Shown piece by piece: positions 43,176 to 54,294 of a stretch of 64,000 bases of DNA. The position numbers and the translations under genes are program-made. Positions within the stretch are counted from its first letter, which is position 1. The number at the start of each line of letters is the position of its first letter. Source of the DNA: Apoderus coryli (lineage: Eukaryota > Arthropoda > Insecta > Coleoptera > Attelabidae); the NCBI GenBank assembly GCA_911728435.2, contig OU452209.1, positions 10,584,869-10,648,868 on the forward strand, written 5' to 3'. Under the pieces are notes generated by a model. It saw only the letters and a list, made by a program, of their open reading frames with translations, made no database searches and was not told the origin of the DNA.

Positions 43176-43190
43176 GGTTATGGGCCCAGA
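43176..43190 (+). promoter_or_regulatory. copia primer-binding site (initiator tRNA-Met fragment)
   Basis: GGTTATGGGCCCAG directly follows the 5' LTR. This is the primer-binding sequence used by Drosophila copia, complementary to the internal (anticodon-side) half of initiator tRNA-Met rather than to its 3' end. Confidence 0.85.
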
Positions 43191-43276
43191 TCACTCATTC
43201 CAAGCAGTTCAATAAGGGCACCAAGTGAATAAGTAAAATTCCCAGTAAAGTAATTTTTGAGAAAAGTAAAGTCAAC

Positions 43277-46246
43277 ATGACTAGCGTAATGAATTTACCT
43301 CAGTTAAATTCGGGAAACTTTAATAACTGGAAATTTCGAGTAGTAACAATACTAGAAGAGAAGCAGATTAAAGAAGCCCTAGACAAAGACGAAAGTGATT
43401 TCACAGAGCCTTCCAAAATACAAGAATTCTTGCAAAAAGATGCAAAAGCAAAATCTGTAATAGTGCAATGTATTACAGATAAGCATTTAGACCTAGTTAA
43501 GGATGCTAAAACAGCTAAGCAGATGATGAAGGCGTTAGAAGATGTCTTTGAAAGAAAGAGCGTCTTTACGAAGTTAACTTTAAAGAAAAAGTTACTAATG
43601 CTGAAGCTAAAGAAGAATGAAAAACTTGAGGATCACTTTCTAACTTTTGACACGTTAATCAGAGAATTAGAAAACGCAGGAAGTAAAATAGATGAATCAG
43701 ATAAAGTGTGCCACCTATTGCTAACATTGAATGAAACCTATGATCAAGTAATAACAGCAATCGAAACGATAAACTCAGAGATAACAATGGATTTTGTTAA
43801 ATCAAGATTACTCGATGAAGAAATGAAGATTTCGGGTAAAACAAAACGTCATGCAGAAAGTACGACAGATATTTCATTCAGTGCCAGTACGATTATATGT
43901 TATAAATGCAAAAAGGAAGGACACATAGCAGTAAACTGTCCTAGTAAGAACTACAGAGGTCGAGGCAACTTTAGAGGTCGTAGTCCTAGAGGTCGAACAA
44001 GGGGCACAAGTCGAGAATATACCGAACAAGCTAATGAGGCAGCCAAAGAAGACAAAAGTGAAATAAACTTTGTTGCGATGAATTGTTTAACTAAAATAAA
44101 CGATATTGATACGTTCATTTTAGATTCCGGCGCTACACAACATTTAGTATCAGCTGACTTAGAAAAGTACTTAACAGATATCGAAACGTTAAAAAATAAA
44201 ATAATAATAACTGTGGCAAATGGTGATAATATGCAAGCAACTAAAAAAGGTGTTTTACGCGGTACGTGTAACGGCATAAAAATAAAATTTGAAGCGTTAA
44301 TAGTAAAAAATATGCATCATAATTTAATATCAGTTAGTGAACTATTAAAGAAAAACATGAGGGTATATTTTGAAAAAGACAATGCGAAAATAATAGGTAC
44401 AAACTTTGTGATAAATTGTGAAAGATTAAGCAATTTATTCATGTTGAAAATATATATAAAATCGAATAGCGAAAACTGTTATCAAGCCAATACAGACATA
44501 AACATTTGGCATAGACGCTTAGGACATTTAAATCGTGGCGGTTTAAAACTATTAAACTTACCGATAGATAATAAAAAGTGTGATGAGTGCATGCAAGGAA
44601 AAATGCCTAGAAAACCCTATTATTCTTTACAAAAGAAGTCAAGAGCGATCGGTGATTTAATTCATACAGACATTGCAGGACCAGTAAACCCATCTACATC
44701 CGAAGGATATCAGTATTTTCAAGTGTTAATAGATGACTATTCACATTTCGTTATAGTGAAATTATTAAAATCGAAAGATGAAGCTGCTGAAAATGTAATG
44801 AATTTCATACAGTTAATAAAAACACAACACGGGATGAAAACAAAAAGAATACGATGTGATAACGGTGGTGAGTTTAGTTCAATAAAATTTAAAAGATATT
44901 GTGCATCAAAAGGCATACAAATACAATACACAATACCATATACACCACAACAAAACGGTACATCTGAACGCATGAATCGTACTTTAATGGACAAAGTGAG
45001 AGTGAAGCTAGCAGAAACAAACCTACCTAAAGAATTGTGGGGCGAAGCTATATTGTGTTCAGCATACGAACTAAACCGAAGTCCTACAGCCGCTAATAAC
45101 GGAGTACCACCTTCAAAAATTTGGTATGGAGAAAATAACCTATCAAAATTAAGAATATTTGGAAGTAAAGCATGGTCAGTGATTCTACCAAGACAAAGTA
45201 AACTAGATGCAAGAGCCGAAAAATTAATAATGGTTGGTTATGGAGGTGCGGGATACAGGCTATGGAACTCTAATGAAAACAAAGTGATTTGTGCACGCGA
45301 TGTGACATTCGACGAAAGTGACAATAAATATATACAACAAACATGTATCGAGCCAGTTGAAAACGAAGAAGTAAATAAATCAAAAGAGCCCATCACTAAT
45401 ATCGAAAACGATATCGAATATGAAAGTGACATTAATGAGGAAGAAGCTAACCCTACTAATGTACAAACAACACAAACAGGTAGAAAAACAAAAACACCAA
45501 CATATTTACAAGATTATGAAATATACACAGCTTATTGCTTGTTAACGAATAATAACAACGATCCAGAAACATATGATGATGCTATAAAAACAGAACAATG
45601 GCGAGATGCTATTAAAAAAGAAATTGATTCACATAAACAGTTACAAACATGGGAAGAAACTACGATACCAAAAAATAAACAGGCAATAGATACAAAATGG
45701 ATATTTAAAACAAAAAATGACGGTACTAAAAAAGCTAGACTAGTAGCTAGAGGATTTCAGATAAAGGAGGAGAATCCTTTTGAAACAATGTATGCGCCAG
45801 TAGCGAGAATGTCTACCATTAGACTACTTTTAAGTTACGCATTACAAAATAATTGGAAAATAAAACAACTTGACATTCCAACAGCTTTTTTGAACGGTAA
45901 AGTAGAAACTAATATTTACATAAAATGTCCACAAGGAATTAACGCTGCAGCCACCTCAGCACAAGACATTGTGAACATTAAAGGGATTTTAAGTGAACTT
46001 AAAATAGAGTGTCAGTGTATTCTTAATATAGATAATAAGAGTGCTATATTAATGACAAAAAGTTTTGAAAACTCTAAAAGAGCTAAACATATAGACATAA
46101 AGTATCATTTTCTTAAAAATTTAGTTCAAGAGAGACAACTAAATATTAAGTATGTAACCTCAGAGGCAAATATTGCTGATATTTTTACTAAAGCTTTGTG
46201 TAAAGAAAAGTTTTTGAATTTAAAGACTTCATTGAACATTTTGTAA
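43277..46246 (+). CDS. copia Gag-Pol polyprotein lacking the RT core
   Basis: 989 codons without a break. In order: Gag (MNLPQLNSGNFNNWKFRVV...), CCHC zinc knuckle at 208-221 (CYKCKKEGHIAVNC), an RG-rich linker, aspartic protease DSGA at 283-286, integrase HHCC zinc domain (412-438), integrase triad D465, D528 and E564, then the RT start (WIFKTKNDGTKKARLVARGF, LDIPTAFLNGKVETNIYIKC). At about residue 888 (near 45940) PQGI jumps to NAAATSAQDIVNIKGILSEL and the RNase H end (HIDIKYHFLKNLVQERQLN, EANIADIFTKAL). The missing piece includes the YVDD catalytic box; copia polyproteins are usually about 1300-1400 aa. The deletion is in frame, so the truncated protein is still encodable. Confidence 0.95.
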   Translation: MTSVMNLPQLNSGNFNNWKFRVVTILEEKQIKEALDKDESDFTEPSKIQEFLQKDAKAKSVIVQCITDKHLDLVKDAKTAKQMMKALEDVFERKSVFTKLTLKKKLLMLKLKKNEKLEDHFLTFDTLIRELENAGSKIDESDKVCHLLLTLNETYDQVITAIETINSEITMDFVKSRLLDEEMKISGKTKRHAESTTDISFSASTIICYKCKKEGHIAVNCPSKNYRGRGNFRGRSPRGRTRGTSREYTEQANEAAKEDKSEINFVAMNCLTKINDIDTFILDSGATQHLVSADLEKYLTDIETLKNKIIITVANGDNMQATKKGVLRGTCNGIKIKFEALIVKNMHHNLISVSELLKKNMRVYFEKDNAKIIGTNFVINCERLSNLFMLKIYIKSNSENCYQANTDINIWHRRLGHLNRGGLKLLNLPIDNKKCDECMQGKMPRKPYYSLQKKSRAIGDLIHTDIAGPVNPSTSEGYQYFQVLIDDYSHFVIVKLLKSKDEAAENVMNFIQLIKTQHGMKTKRIRCDNGGEFSSIKFKRYCASKGIQIQYTIPYTPQQNGTSERMNRTLMDKVRVKLAETNLPKELWGEAILCSAYELNRSPTAANNGVPPSKIWYGENNLSKLRIFGSKAWSVILPRQSKLDARAEKLIMVGYGGAGYRLWNSNENKVICARDVTFDESDNKYIQQTCIEPVENEEVNKSKEPITNIENDIEYESDINEEEANPTNVQTTQTGRKTKTPTYLQDYEIYTAYCLLTNNNNDPETYDDAIKTEQWRDAIKKEIDSHKQLQTWEETTIPKNKQAIDTKWIFKTKNDGTKKARLVARGFQIKEENPFETMYAPVARMSTIRLLLSYALQNNWKIKQLDIPTAFLNGKVETNIYIKCPQGINAAATSAQDIVNIKGILSELKIECQCILNIDNKSAILMTKSFENSKRAKHIDIKYHFLKNLVQERQLNIKYVTSEANIADIFTKALCKEKFLNLKTSLNIL

Positions 46247-46283
46247 TAGATAGCGATTTTTTATTTTCTATAAAATTAAAATC

Positions 46284-46292
46284 GAGGAGGAG
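46284..46292 (+). promoter_or_regulatory. copia polypurine tract
   Basis: GAGGAGGAG stands immediately before the 3' LTR, the position of the primer for plus-strand synthesis. Confidence 0.85.
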
Positions 46293-46499
46293 TGTTAAGA
46301 ATATTTAATATACTCACCTCAGTTGGCAACAGTGTATCATACAATGTTATTGTTGGCAACTCTGTTAGAAAAAGAAATAAAAAAAAAAGAAGGTTAGGTT
46401 ATATAAATAATGAAACCACGTTTATTTTTTCTTATATTAATTTAATCTTTTCGTGAATAAATTAGTTCCATAATCTATTCCTGCCGTTTAATTTCAAAA
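46293..46499 (+). repeat. copia 3' LTR
   Basis: 207 bp, one visible mismatch with the 5' LTR; followed by the GTGAG duplication. Confidence 0.93.
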
Positions 46500-46689
46500 G
46501 TGAGTTCCACAAAAAAGTAGCAACGTCTCGCGAAAACCGCATCCCGCGAACTTTCACAACAACGAAATCTGGACACCCTGTAGACACAAAATAGTACAAA
46601 TACTAAATGAAAAATTTACTCCATTCTCAGAGTGCTTGAGATAGTACCTCTTTATTGTTTTTTGAATAAAGTAATATTCAAGTTCCGAA

Positions 46690-47155
46690 AATCCGGAGGA
46701 AGCGCATTATTGAAGCCGATCTGCAGTGAGTTTCGAGTCGACATGGTTATCTGACTGACCGTAGAGAACTAGACGCGCTTGTCGGAGGATAATTATGAAT
46801 ATCTCAATTTTTAGGAACATTGTCTCGAGACTTGTGTAGTTCTCTATACGTTGATAATAAACATTCAATAAGTCCACTTTTATAGTACGATTTCTCTTTC
46901 TCGTCAAAATAGGCCTCAGTTTCAGCGATTACTTCATCATTGGACTTAAATTTCTTTCCAGCCAGCATTCTCTTGAGATCTGAAAGCAAGGAAAAGTCAC
47001 TGGGGGCTAAATCTGTAGAATACGGTGGGTGGGTAAGCAATTCGAAGCCCTATTCATTCAATTTTGCCATAGCTTTCATCGGTATGTGACACGGTGCATT
47101 GTCTTGGTGAAACAACATTTTTTGTTTTGCAAATGTGGCCGTTTCTGTAAATTCT
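46690..47155 (-). pseudogene. mariner (DD34D) transposase C-terminal fragment
   Basis: On the minus strand: KTKNVVSPRQCTVSH-like (equivalent to the HQDNAPCH block, frameshifted), then LTHPPYSTDLAPSDFSLLSD with the third catalytic Asp, then LKRMLAGKKFKSNDEVIAET and EAYFDEKEKSYYKSGL. It resembles SETMAR-type mariner transposases. The N-terminal half is missing at 47155, where other repeat sequence begins. Confidence 0.85.
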
Positions 47156-47194
47156 ATTTAATATAGGAATAAATAAATTCAATATATTACTCTA

Positions 47195-47231
47195 CCAAAC
47201 ATGTTTCGGGGCTTCAAGCTCCATCATCATT
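47195..47231 (-). ncRNA. Hammerhead-ribozyme-like motif 1
   Basis: The minus strand has TGATGA, a stem II candidate (GGAGCTTGAAGCCCC), then CGAAAC and ATGTTTGG. The order TGANGA - stem - GAAA - NUH matches the hammerhead core; the leading C of CTGATGA is A here, so this copy may be dead. The family could be a Penelope-like element or a LINE 3' end. Inference from pattern only. Confidence 0.3.
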
Positions 47232-47639
47232 TTTTATGCAATTATTTACAAAAAGCTACATTGCAATGTGCAGAAAAACTTAGAATTAATAGAGGAATGA
47301 ATGTAAAAAGAATAATAATACCATTTAGTTGATAGAATAATAATATTAAGTTTATTTGCAGTTCAGAAAATAAATTACAATACCGTACTTAAGTTTATCT
47401 TAAACATAGAACTACAAAATGGTCTAGATGGCAGTAAGACTGATTTCAAAATCTAGGCCAGAGGAAGAAAAACATAAGTATAGTTAGCTTATATTTTACA
47501 AAATAATAATAAAAAAAACATGTAAAATATCTCATTCTTGGAGCTCCCTATCACATTTAATAGAAAAAGAAACTATTGGCAATATAACAATATTATAAAG
47601 ATAATCATAAAAAAAAAGAAAACACCAACAACAATAATA

Positions 47640-49090
47640 ATCAAAACAAAAAATTAAAATTCAGAGCGGATTAAGTATAAGATTACAGGGTTTTTTTTAA
47701 AGGAAAAGATACTTAAGCATTTCAGGTTATCTGGTATATTATTATAGATTTTGCAAATCTGGTATGAAAAGGACCGTTCGAAATCCGAAGATTTATGTGC
47801 TGGGGGAGACAGAAGATTTCTAAATCTAACATTCAAATTATGTATGTCAGATCGGAAAGTTATCTTAATATACAAATGAGGTGCGACGAAATGGAATGGT
47901 ATAATACTGCCGAGTGGAGAAATCTGCATTGCTCCCTCGAAAGCCACTCAACATCAACCAACTTATGACTCACTTGCTCATGCTTTGTAATACCAAATAT
48001 ACAGCGCAAACAAGACTTTTGAACACGTTGAATGCGATTTTTATCAATAACTAGAAGACAAGAATTATAGACAACATCACAATAATTAAAATTACTTAGT
48101 ACTAAGGCTTCAGTTAACTTGGTTTTATAAGAGATACTTCAATGACGAGTTTAATGTTAGCTTGTTTCAATTTCACGTTCGTCATGAAACATGGAATATA
48201 GTGAAAAGAGTAATGATCCTAGAATAGATTCTTGTGGAAGGCCACAATATATTTGACCCAAGGTAGAGCAACCTCGATTGATAACAACCATCCAAATACC
48301 TGTTTAAGAGTTCTACAGCACTCGACGAAAAACAGTGTATTTTAAAATTGCTAGTAAAAGTTCATGACTGATTCTGTCAAAAGCTTTGCTGTAGTTCACT
48401 AAAACCAATGATGCTAGTCTGCCATCATCAGTATCACGAAAGATGTCATCTGTCATGTCCAGTAATGAAGTGGCGCAGCTATATCCTTTGGGAAACCCAG
48501 ACTCTTTTAATGGCAAAACTTTGTATTCATTGAGATGACATTTAATTTGGGGCACTTAATATTTTTCGAATATTTTAGACAGTGGAGATAACAATGATAC
48601 AGGCCGTAAGTCATTAGAAACATTGGGCTGGGTCTTTTTAGGCAATGGAAGGACTTTAGATATTTTCCATGCATCGGGAAAACTGTTAGTTAGCAGACAA
48701 GAATTTATAATATGTGTTATGAAAGGCAAACTACGTGGACAGCACAATAACAGCATTTCTGAATTCATTTTATCTGGTCCCATTGCATTGGTTTTTATTT
48801 CGATCAAGGATTTTTTTACTGTATCCACGTCAACAGTTGAAAATGCCAGCAGGTTTGAAAATGTACATTTGATATTAATCCTTATAATTGCTATTATAAA
48901 AATGTATCAGATTTTGATCTGGGGGAACATAATTAGAAGTCTCTAAAAAATATTCATTTATTTTGACAGGTTCATTCAAATTCAACGGTATTTCTGAAAT
49001 TGAAGATTTTTTATAAATGTCAAGTTTATTTAATGATTTCCACAAAGCCCGGTTATATTCTCCCAATTTCATTATCATACTGATATATTA
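47640..49090 (-). mobile_element. Jockey-like LINE, minus strand
   Basis: RT frames in order from 49078 down: GEYNRALWKSLNKLDIYKKS (pre-RT), TNAMGPDKMNSEMLLLCCPR, NSFPDAWKISKVLPLPKK, DLRPVSLLSPLSKIFEKY (48556-48828), then GFPKGYSCATSLLDMTDDIF, VNYSKAFDRISHELLLAIL (48313-48555). A gap without the FADD box follows, then the post-RT tail SDFERSFSYQICKIYNNIPD (47654-47947). The endonuclease and 5' end are missing; two or more frameshifts. Confidence 0.85.
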
Positions 49091-49159
49091 ATGGCAGCCA
49101 TGAAACACTCGTTGCATACCTAATAGGGTTTAAAAATTAAAGAATTATATGTTATATAT

Positions 49160-49245
49160 ATTATACGTTACCATAGAATAATAACTATATATAAGAAGGG
49201 TCAGTAGACGCTAAAAACGGCATCGACTCGTCGCAATAAAGCTAT
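49160..49245. repeat. Dispersed repeat R1, copy 3 (truncated)
   Basis: TTACCATAGAATAATAACTA, AAGAAGGGTCAGTAGACGCT and GGCATCGACTCGTCGCAAT, matching the first half of the copy at 26325; it then stops abruptly after GTCGCAAT. Confidence 0.75.
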
Positions 49246-49370
49246 GTATATCAGCTTATAAAGATTACCTATATTGAATAGAAACCTAACAAAATTAATA
49301 TTATTTAGAACGAAGGAACCAATACGTATAACAGTTTTCCTTTTTTATGAAACCACTTTTCCCAAATATA

Positions 49371-50209
49371 CAGGGTGAGTCATGAGGAACTGTATACTCC
49401 CACCACTTATAAAGCCTCTTATGGGGAATAATAAATGACCAATTAAGTAGCAATTCCTCTTCCTTAATAATATACAGAGAAACTTGGAAAACTTGATATG
49501 CTATAAAAGTACACAAATAGGCAGTGAAAATGATATACGTAGCATTTTCCCCACCCAAAGATTTTTCTTAAAACAAATAGTATCTGCATATGAAAACATA
49601 TAGTTTTTAAAAATGCTTACTGTGTCAAAGTTTACTCGTATAAATTTCGTCCGTAATACACATTTTATTTGTTGGTTGTGTTAAGTTTTTTTTTTCAGTT
49701 ATAACACATAGTAGGTATGTTCTTAGAAGTTAATAATAGTTTAAAACCAATTAAATGTATGCGGTGTTTTCTTGATTCCATTGCAAAATAATAATAAAAA
49801 AAATTATTCTTTGATAAAAAGCAAAATATTGTTGTTACCAGTCTATTACCACAGAATTTACAGGGTTTGGCTATCAATTACTGACCGATCACCGCTGATA
49901 AGTCGTGGATCGACGAAACGGCCATCTGGTGAAAGTATAGTGGTTGACAGACAAACTGTCGAAATTAAGTTTTGTTTTCTTAAAGGAGCCCATTTCTAAT
50001 ATAGGCGTCCCTCTAAAGGGAGTATCGGCGCATCTATGTATTAGTAATCGTCCCTGACGGGGTCTGCGGCCTCTCGCGCAGTCGATATACCTAGTGATTT
50101 GTTGTTTACTCGGCATATTACCAACGTACGTTAGATGTCGCCGTACACATTCTTTTACATTCAAAAATTATGTTCTATAAGTCCCGCTACAAAAACCTGA
50201 TGCACCCTG
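49371..50209. mobile_element. Possible MITE with short mariner-like ends
   Basis: CAGGGTGAGTCATGAGG at 49371 and TGATGCACCCTG ending 50206-50209 are weak inverted repeats, with TA on each side. The interior includes an unusually GC-rich, non-coding-looking patch at 49885-50165. The pairing is short, so this is a tentative call. Confidence 0.35.
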
Positions 50210-52716
50210 TATATTTTAGATCAGTTTTTCCCACAGGCATCAGCACCGCTAGCAAAGATTGGACAACAAATTAACATTTCCAGCCCAGTGAGTTCATATG
50301 TCAATACCCTCCGTTGAATATGCCTGCAACTATTAACAAAGACAAAACTTCTACTTCATTTTAACATTTTCATTGTTTATTCATTGTTTTACTTCAAAAA
50401 TCATAAACAAACAAAAGTGATATAACTGAACAAACTAATTTAAAAAGTACTCTTCCGCTCTTTGGATAAGAACAACGTATGTTTTATGTATTTTCCACAA
50501 TTATCTCTTAATTCTAATACTTAGTTGCTTCGGCTGAAAAATCAAAAGGTATTTAACCAACCGGTAGTTACTTGGTAAACACACGTAATAAATAATTTCG
50601 TGTGGGACTAATAACACAAACACACACTATCGTAAAACATTACCTATGTACAACAATTTCAAATGGAGGTGAACTAAAAATTAAAAGCAGAATGAACAAC
50701 CAACCAGTCGACTTTAGCGTTCAGTATTCTACTTACCGTGCTCGAACAATTATTATCACCTATTGTATTGCCAATGCTTGTCGATCAAAATAAGAAATAT
50801 TAGGATCAAGCCGACCGCTTGACCGAATAATATTCGTACCAACTTCGTCGCTACATTTATTTTTTTTTAACTTGAACTAACTACGTAAAATGTTTATTTA
50901 TACGTTATTACATGATTAAACAAAAATTAACACTAACATTAATATTTATTTATCGATAATTTTGTTTTTGCTGTATAGTTTCGATGGTCATCTTCGCTGG
51001 TGATTTTAGTAAATTAACAACGTGGTGCGATGTTTTATACCTGAATTGCTATTATAAGTGTGTGAGTTTCGCGTTCTGGTGACGGATTTTTTGTTGTGGA
51101 TTTCGTTTAGGTAAGTTTAAGGTTTAATTTATCTACTCCAAATATTTCTGGGCATGAAAACCTCTATATAAATTGCTTAAAGTGTAGGTAATGTTTATTT
51201 TGATAGTATATCCACCGAATACATAACGGCATAGATGGATCACATTGTTGCGGCCCTTTATTTTCGTTCGCTTAAAGCCTTGCCGACTGCAGCTGCAAGC
51301 AGTAAACGAATTTGAAATTACGAGGCTACGCGCGGACTCTATTATCTAACCGACAGAAGACTGTTATACGAGGGCTACACTAAAACGTTATTTATTAAGA
51401 CAGAACAGAATTGGAATGGGTGTCGGATTTCTGGCATTTCCTGAACAGTTTCGAATTTGTTCAAAAAGTTTTCTAGACAATCTTGGTTTAAGGATCTGGT
51501 ACAAACAAATGAATATTCCTTTTCTTTAAACATTTTCCATAATTCTAATACTAACTAGCTAACGTCATTGCCTTTCTTGCTAATTACTTTTAATTATATG
51601 AATAATATTTTCATCTCCTGTTAAAAATGATTTGTGTTCGATTTGCTTTGAAGACATCTACAGGAATTTAAAATATAGAAAAGTCTATACATTCTATCAC
51701 TAAAATTTGCAGTGACCCTTTCATCAGATGGTATAGTTTATCCAACCTTAATCTAAAATATATAAAATTAACAATTCTACCGGGGCTATCCGTTCCCATG
51801 CCTCTTTACGTTAGAAATGGGCATCCATTGCAGTGATCTTTTGATACATTTCTCCCTCGTATATAAGACGTATAATAAATCATGCCTCCCAAAGGACACC
51901 GACAGTAATAAAAATAACTATAGTGACTGAGAAAAGTATTGCGTTAATGATTAATCGAAAAACAAAGGACTACGAGTTTGCAAAGTGTGACAAGTGTAAG
52001 TATATAATATTTGTTTTTAAAAATATTTTTATAAAGGCTTTTGGAGACCATTTGAGGCTTTTTGGAGACCATTTGATATAGAACCAAATATTGAAGACGA
52101 GGTAACGGAGTCAACGGAATATCGTAGGGCTTGTATTGTTATGAAAAGTTAAAAGAGTGCCATCGGTATTGACTTTACAAAGGGATATGGAGTTGTGGTA
52201 TTTTATGCAATTGCAAACTAATATTGGAGAGACTATACCTAATAATTTAAAGTCTACGAACCAATTTAAGGCTACCTAGGTCCTGTGACTAAGTACTTGA
52301 TAAGTATATTTAACCTTCATTTCTAGAAAACTGTTGGGATAAGTAATGTGCTCATCTGTTAGTTTAGAGTATAACCTATAGTCTTTTGATTTATCGTACT
52401 AGTACATGGTTTCAACATATTTTTTGTTTGTTGTTCCTTCCAGTAAATGAAGAATGGCAAATGGCGGTTAGTCTTCTCACATCGTAGAATAAAATATGTT
52501 TTGCTTCGTCCGAAAATGCTTTTGATTTATAAAAAAAAACGCTGCGGACTGTTTCAAGTTCTAACGATGACAGTGGTCATCTTTAGTGAAAGCGGTGCTG
52601 GCAATTTCCTCGCTAGGAGTGTTACCCTCTTGGAAACCAAATATTTTATAATCATCAACAATATTAATGCCTTTAATTTCCATACTCTCTCAATATGTTA
52701 TAAAATAGGTGTTACT
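50210..52716. other. Unassigned stretch, possible non-coding first exon
   Basis: No protein-coding gene is supported. At about 50985-51111 a less AT-rich block ends in GTTTAG|GTAAGTTT, a strong donor-like site, so an untranslated first exon of a gene beyond the window is conceivable. Near 52036-52076 a unit GGCTTTTGGAGACCATTTGA is repeated in tandem. The rest shows nothing recognisable. Confidence 0.35.
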
Positions 52717-54260
52717 TTAGTAGTAAACACATAAGAATAACAATAATAAAAACAAATCTGCTTGCATCTGTGATAACAGACCAGTGTAAGCTCTAATAAT
52801 TTGACTTAAGGCGAGTGGTGAATATCGAAAAATTGTAGAGATTCTGTCAAAATTATCGAAACAGGTGTTCTCAATTTGCACGAACTGAACGCGACTTGTG
52901 AGGTAGGAAGCAAACAGTGCCCTCAGGTCAGTGGAAAATCCATAGTGCAGAATATTGTGATCTACTTGATCAAGGGCTTTGCGGAAATCTACATTCAAAA
53001 CATCCACCTGTCCACGGTCGTCCAATACCTCGCAAGTAAATTGAGAAAATGTGGCTAAATTTGTATCACAGCTTCGCTTGGAAAAAAAGCAGTGCTGTTC
53101 TTCACAAATGAGGCCCTGTGTCTGACTAAACACCTGCTCATAAACAATTATCTCGAATAACTTCGAAAAATTGCATAAAATATAAATTGGCCTATAGTGG
53201 TTTATATGATCAGCAGTTCTATTTTTTAACATAGGAATTATTTTGATTTTTTTCCAAATCACTTGATCTTAATATTAAATTAAAAATGTAACACAATGAT
53301 TCCGATATACATAGTCTTTTACAAGGAAACTTGGAATGCCATTAACTCCGGATGTACTATTATTTTTTACTTGCCCTGATAATCTGTTCCTTCGTTATAC
53401 AATTATTGATGAAAATTAAATTATTGTTAGGAAGTAGACCATCTATCAGTACAAAATACGTGATTAACTTCCGGGTCATATACACGCTCTCAAAATACTC
53501 CGCAAAAGCCTTCGCTATTTCTTTATGTCCCCGGAATACTTTATCCACGTTAGTCATCATTCCGGGGACTTGGGTTGCTTTTGTTGTTTGTATACAGGAC
53601 CAAAATCTAGTTGGATCGCTCTGAATCTTCTGTACTATAGGCACTATGTATCGCCGGTAAGCATCCGTTGCTTAATTAAATGCCTCAAATAGTCGTATCG
53701 AGATCTTATTTTTTATAGCAATAGTATGCTTTTTCCTTTTCGCCGCTTTCTTCCTAGCTTAAATGGAATGCAAGTTTGAAAGATATTTGACAGCTCATCA
53801 TAAAAAACCTTACAGAAACTCTCGGCTGTAGTTTCAAGTAAAAGACGCCCCCAAGTAGCATTAAGAAGTCTCTCGTGCAATACAGGATAATCAGCTTTCC
53901 GGAAATTGAATGTTTCGTGCAAAGATCCGTCAATTTTTAAATGTTCTAGACGGGCATGGGTAGTTGTCAAATTCACGTCAATAGCTGGATAATAGACATC
54001 AATAGGCACAAACGGAAAGGTGTCTTCAGAAACTGTGCATTCAATATTTGTAAATATTAAGTCAAATTGTCGGCCTAAGCTATTGTATTGTTACTAGAGA
54101 CGTGACTTCGGTCCATCATTATAAACTTGAGTCCAGCCAGGACTCAATGCAATGGCATAAAAAAGTACACTACCATCCATGAAGTTTGGTCACACAGTAC
54201 GCGGAAAACTCATGACGACCATCTGTTCGGGCTCAGGAATTGGTTGATTATGAAGATAAA
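52717..54260 (-). mobile_element. Jockey-like LINE with endonuclease tail and RT, minus strand
   Basis: From 54260 downwards: a remnant of the endonuclease domain (ALSPGWTQVYND-like, then VDVYYPAIDVNLTTTHARLE, 53713-54009), the linker PTRFWSCIQTTKATQVPGMM (53360-53644), then RT blocks IPMLKNRTADHINHYRPIYI, EEQHCFFSKRSCDTNLATF, LNVDFRKALDQVDHNIL and an end at SQMQADLFLLLLF. The sequence stops before FADD. Stops and frameshifts separate the segments; dead. Confidence 0.83.
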
Positions 54261-54294
54261 AGTCTTTATGTAACTGAATAATACAACGCTTCAG

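Larger units (their letters stand above)
42969..46499 (+). mobile_element. copia-type LTR retrotransposon, complete ends, internally deleted
   Basis: Two 207-bp LTRs (42969-43175 and 46293-46499) flank one long ORF. A perfect 5-bp duplication GTGAG lies at 42964-42968 and 46500-46504. The LTRs differ at one base that I can see (GTAATAAA against GAAATAAA in the A-rich stretch), so insertion is recent. The element is 3.5 kb, about 1-1.5 kb shorter than a full copia, because part of pol is missing. Confidence 0.95.

Noticed and set aside
43951..44277. 108-codon minus-strand open frame inside the copia ORF
   Set aside because: It is the antisense shadow of the Gag-protease region; the + strand frame carries clear zinc-knuckle and protease motifs.
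42727..46584. CAGGGTGG at 42727 and CACCCTG near 46578 as the ends of a MITE split by copia
   Set aside because: Only seven or eight bases pair and no convincing TA flank is visible on the left, so it was not called; the idea remains possible.
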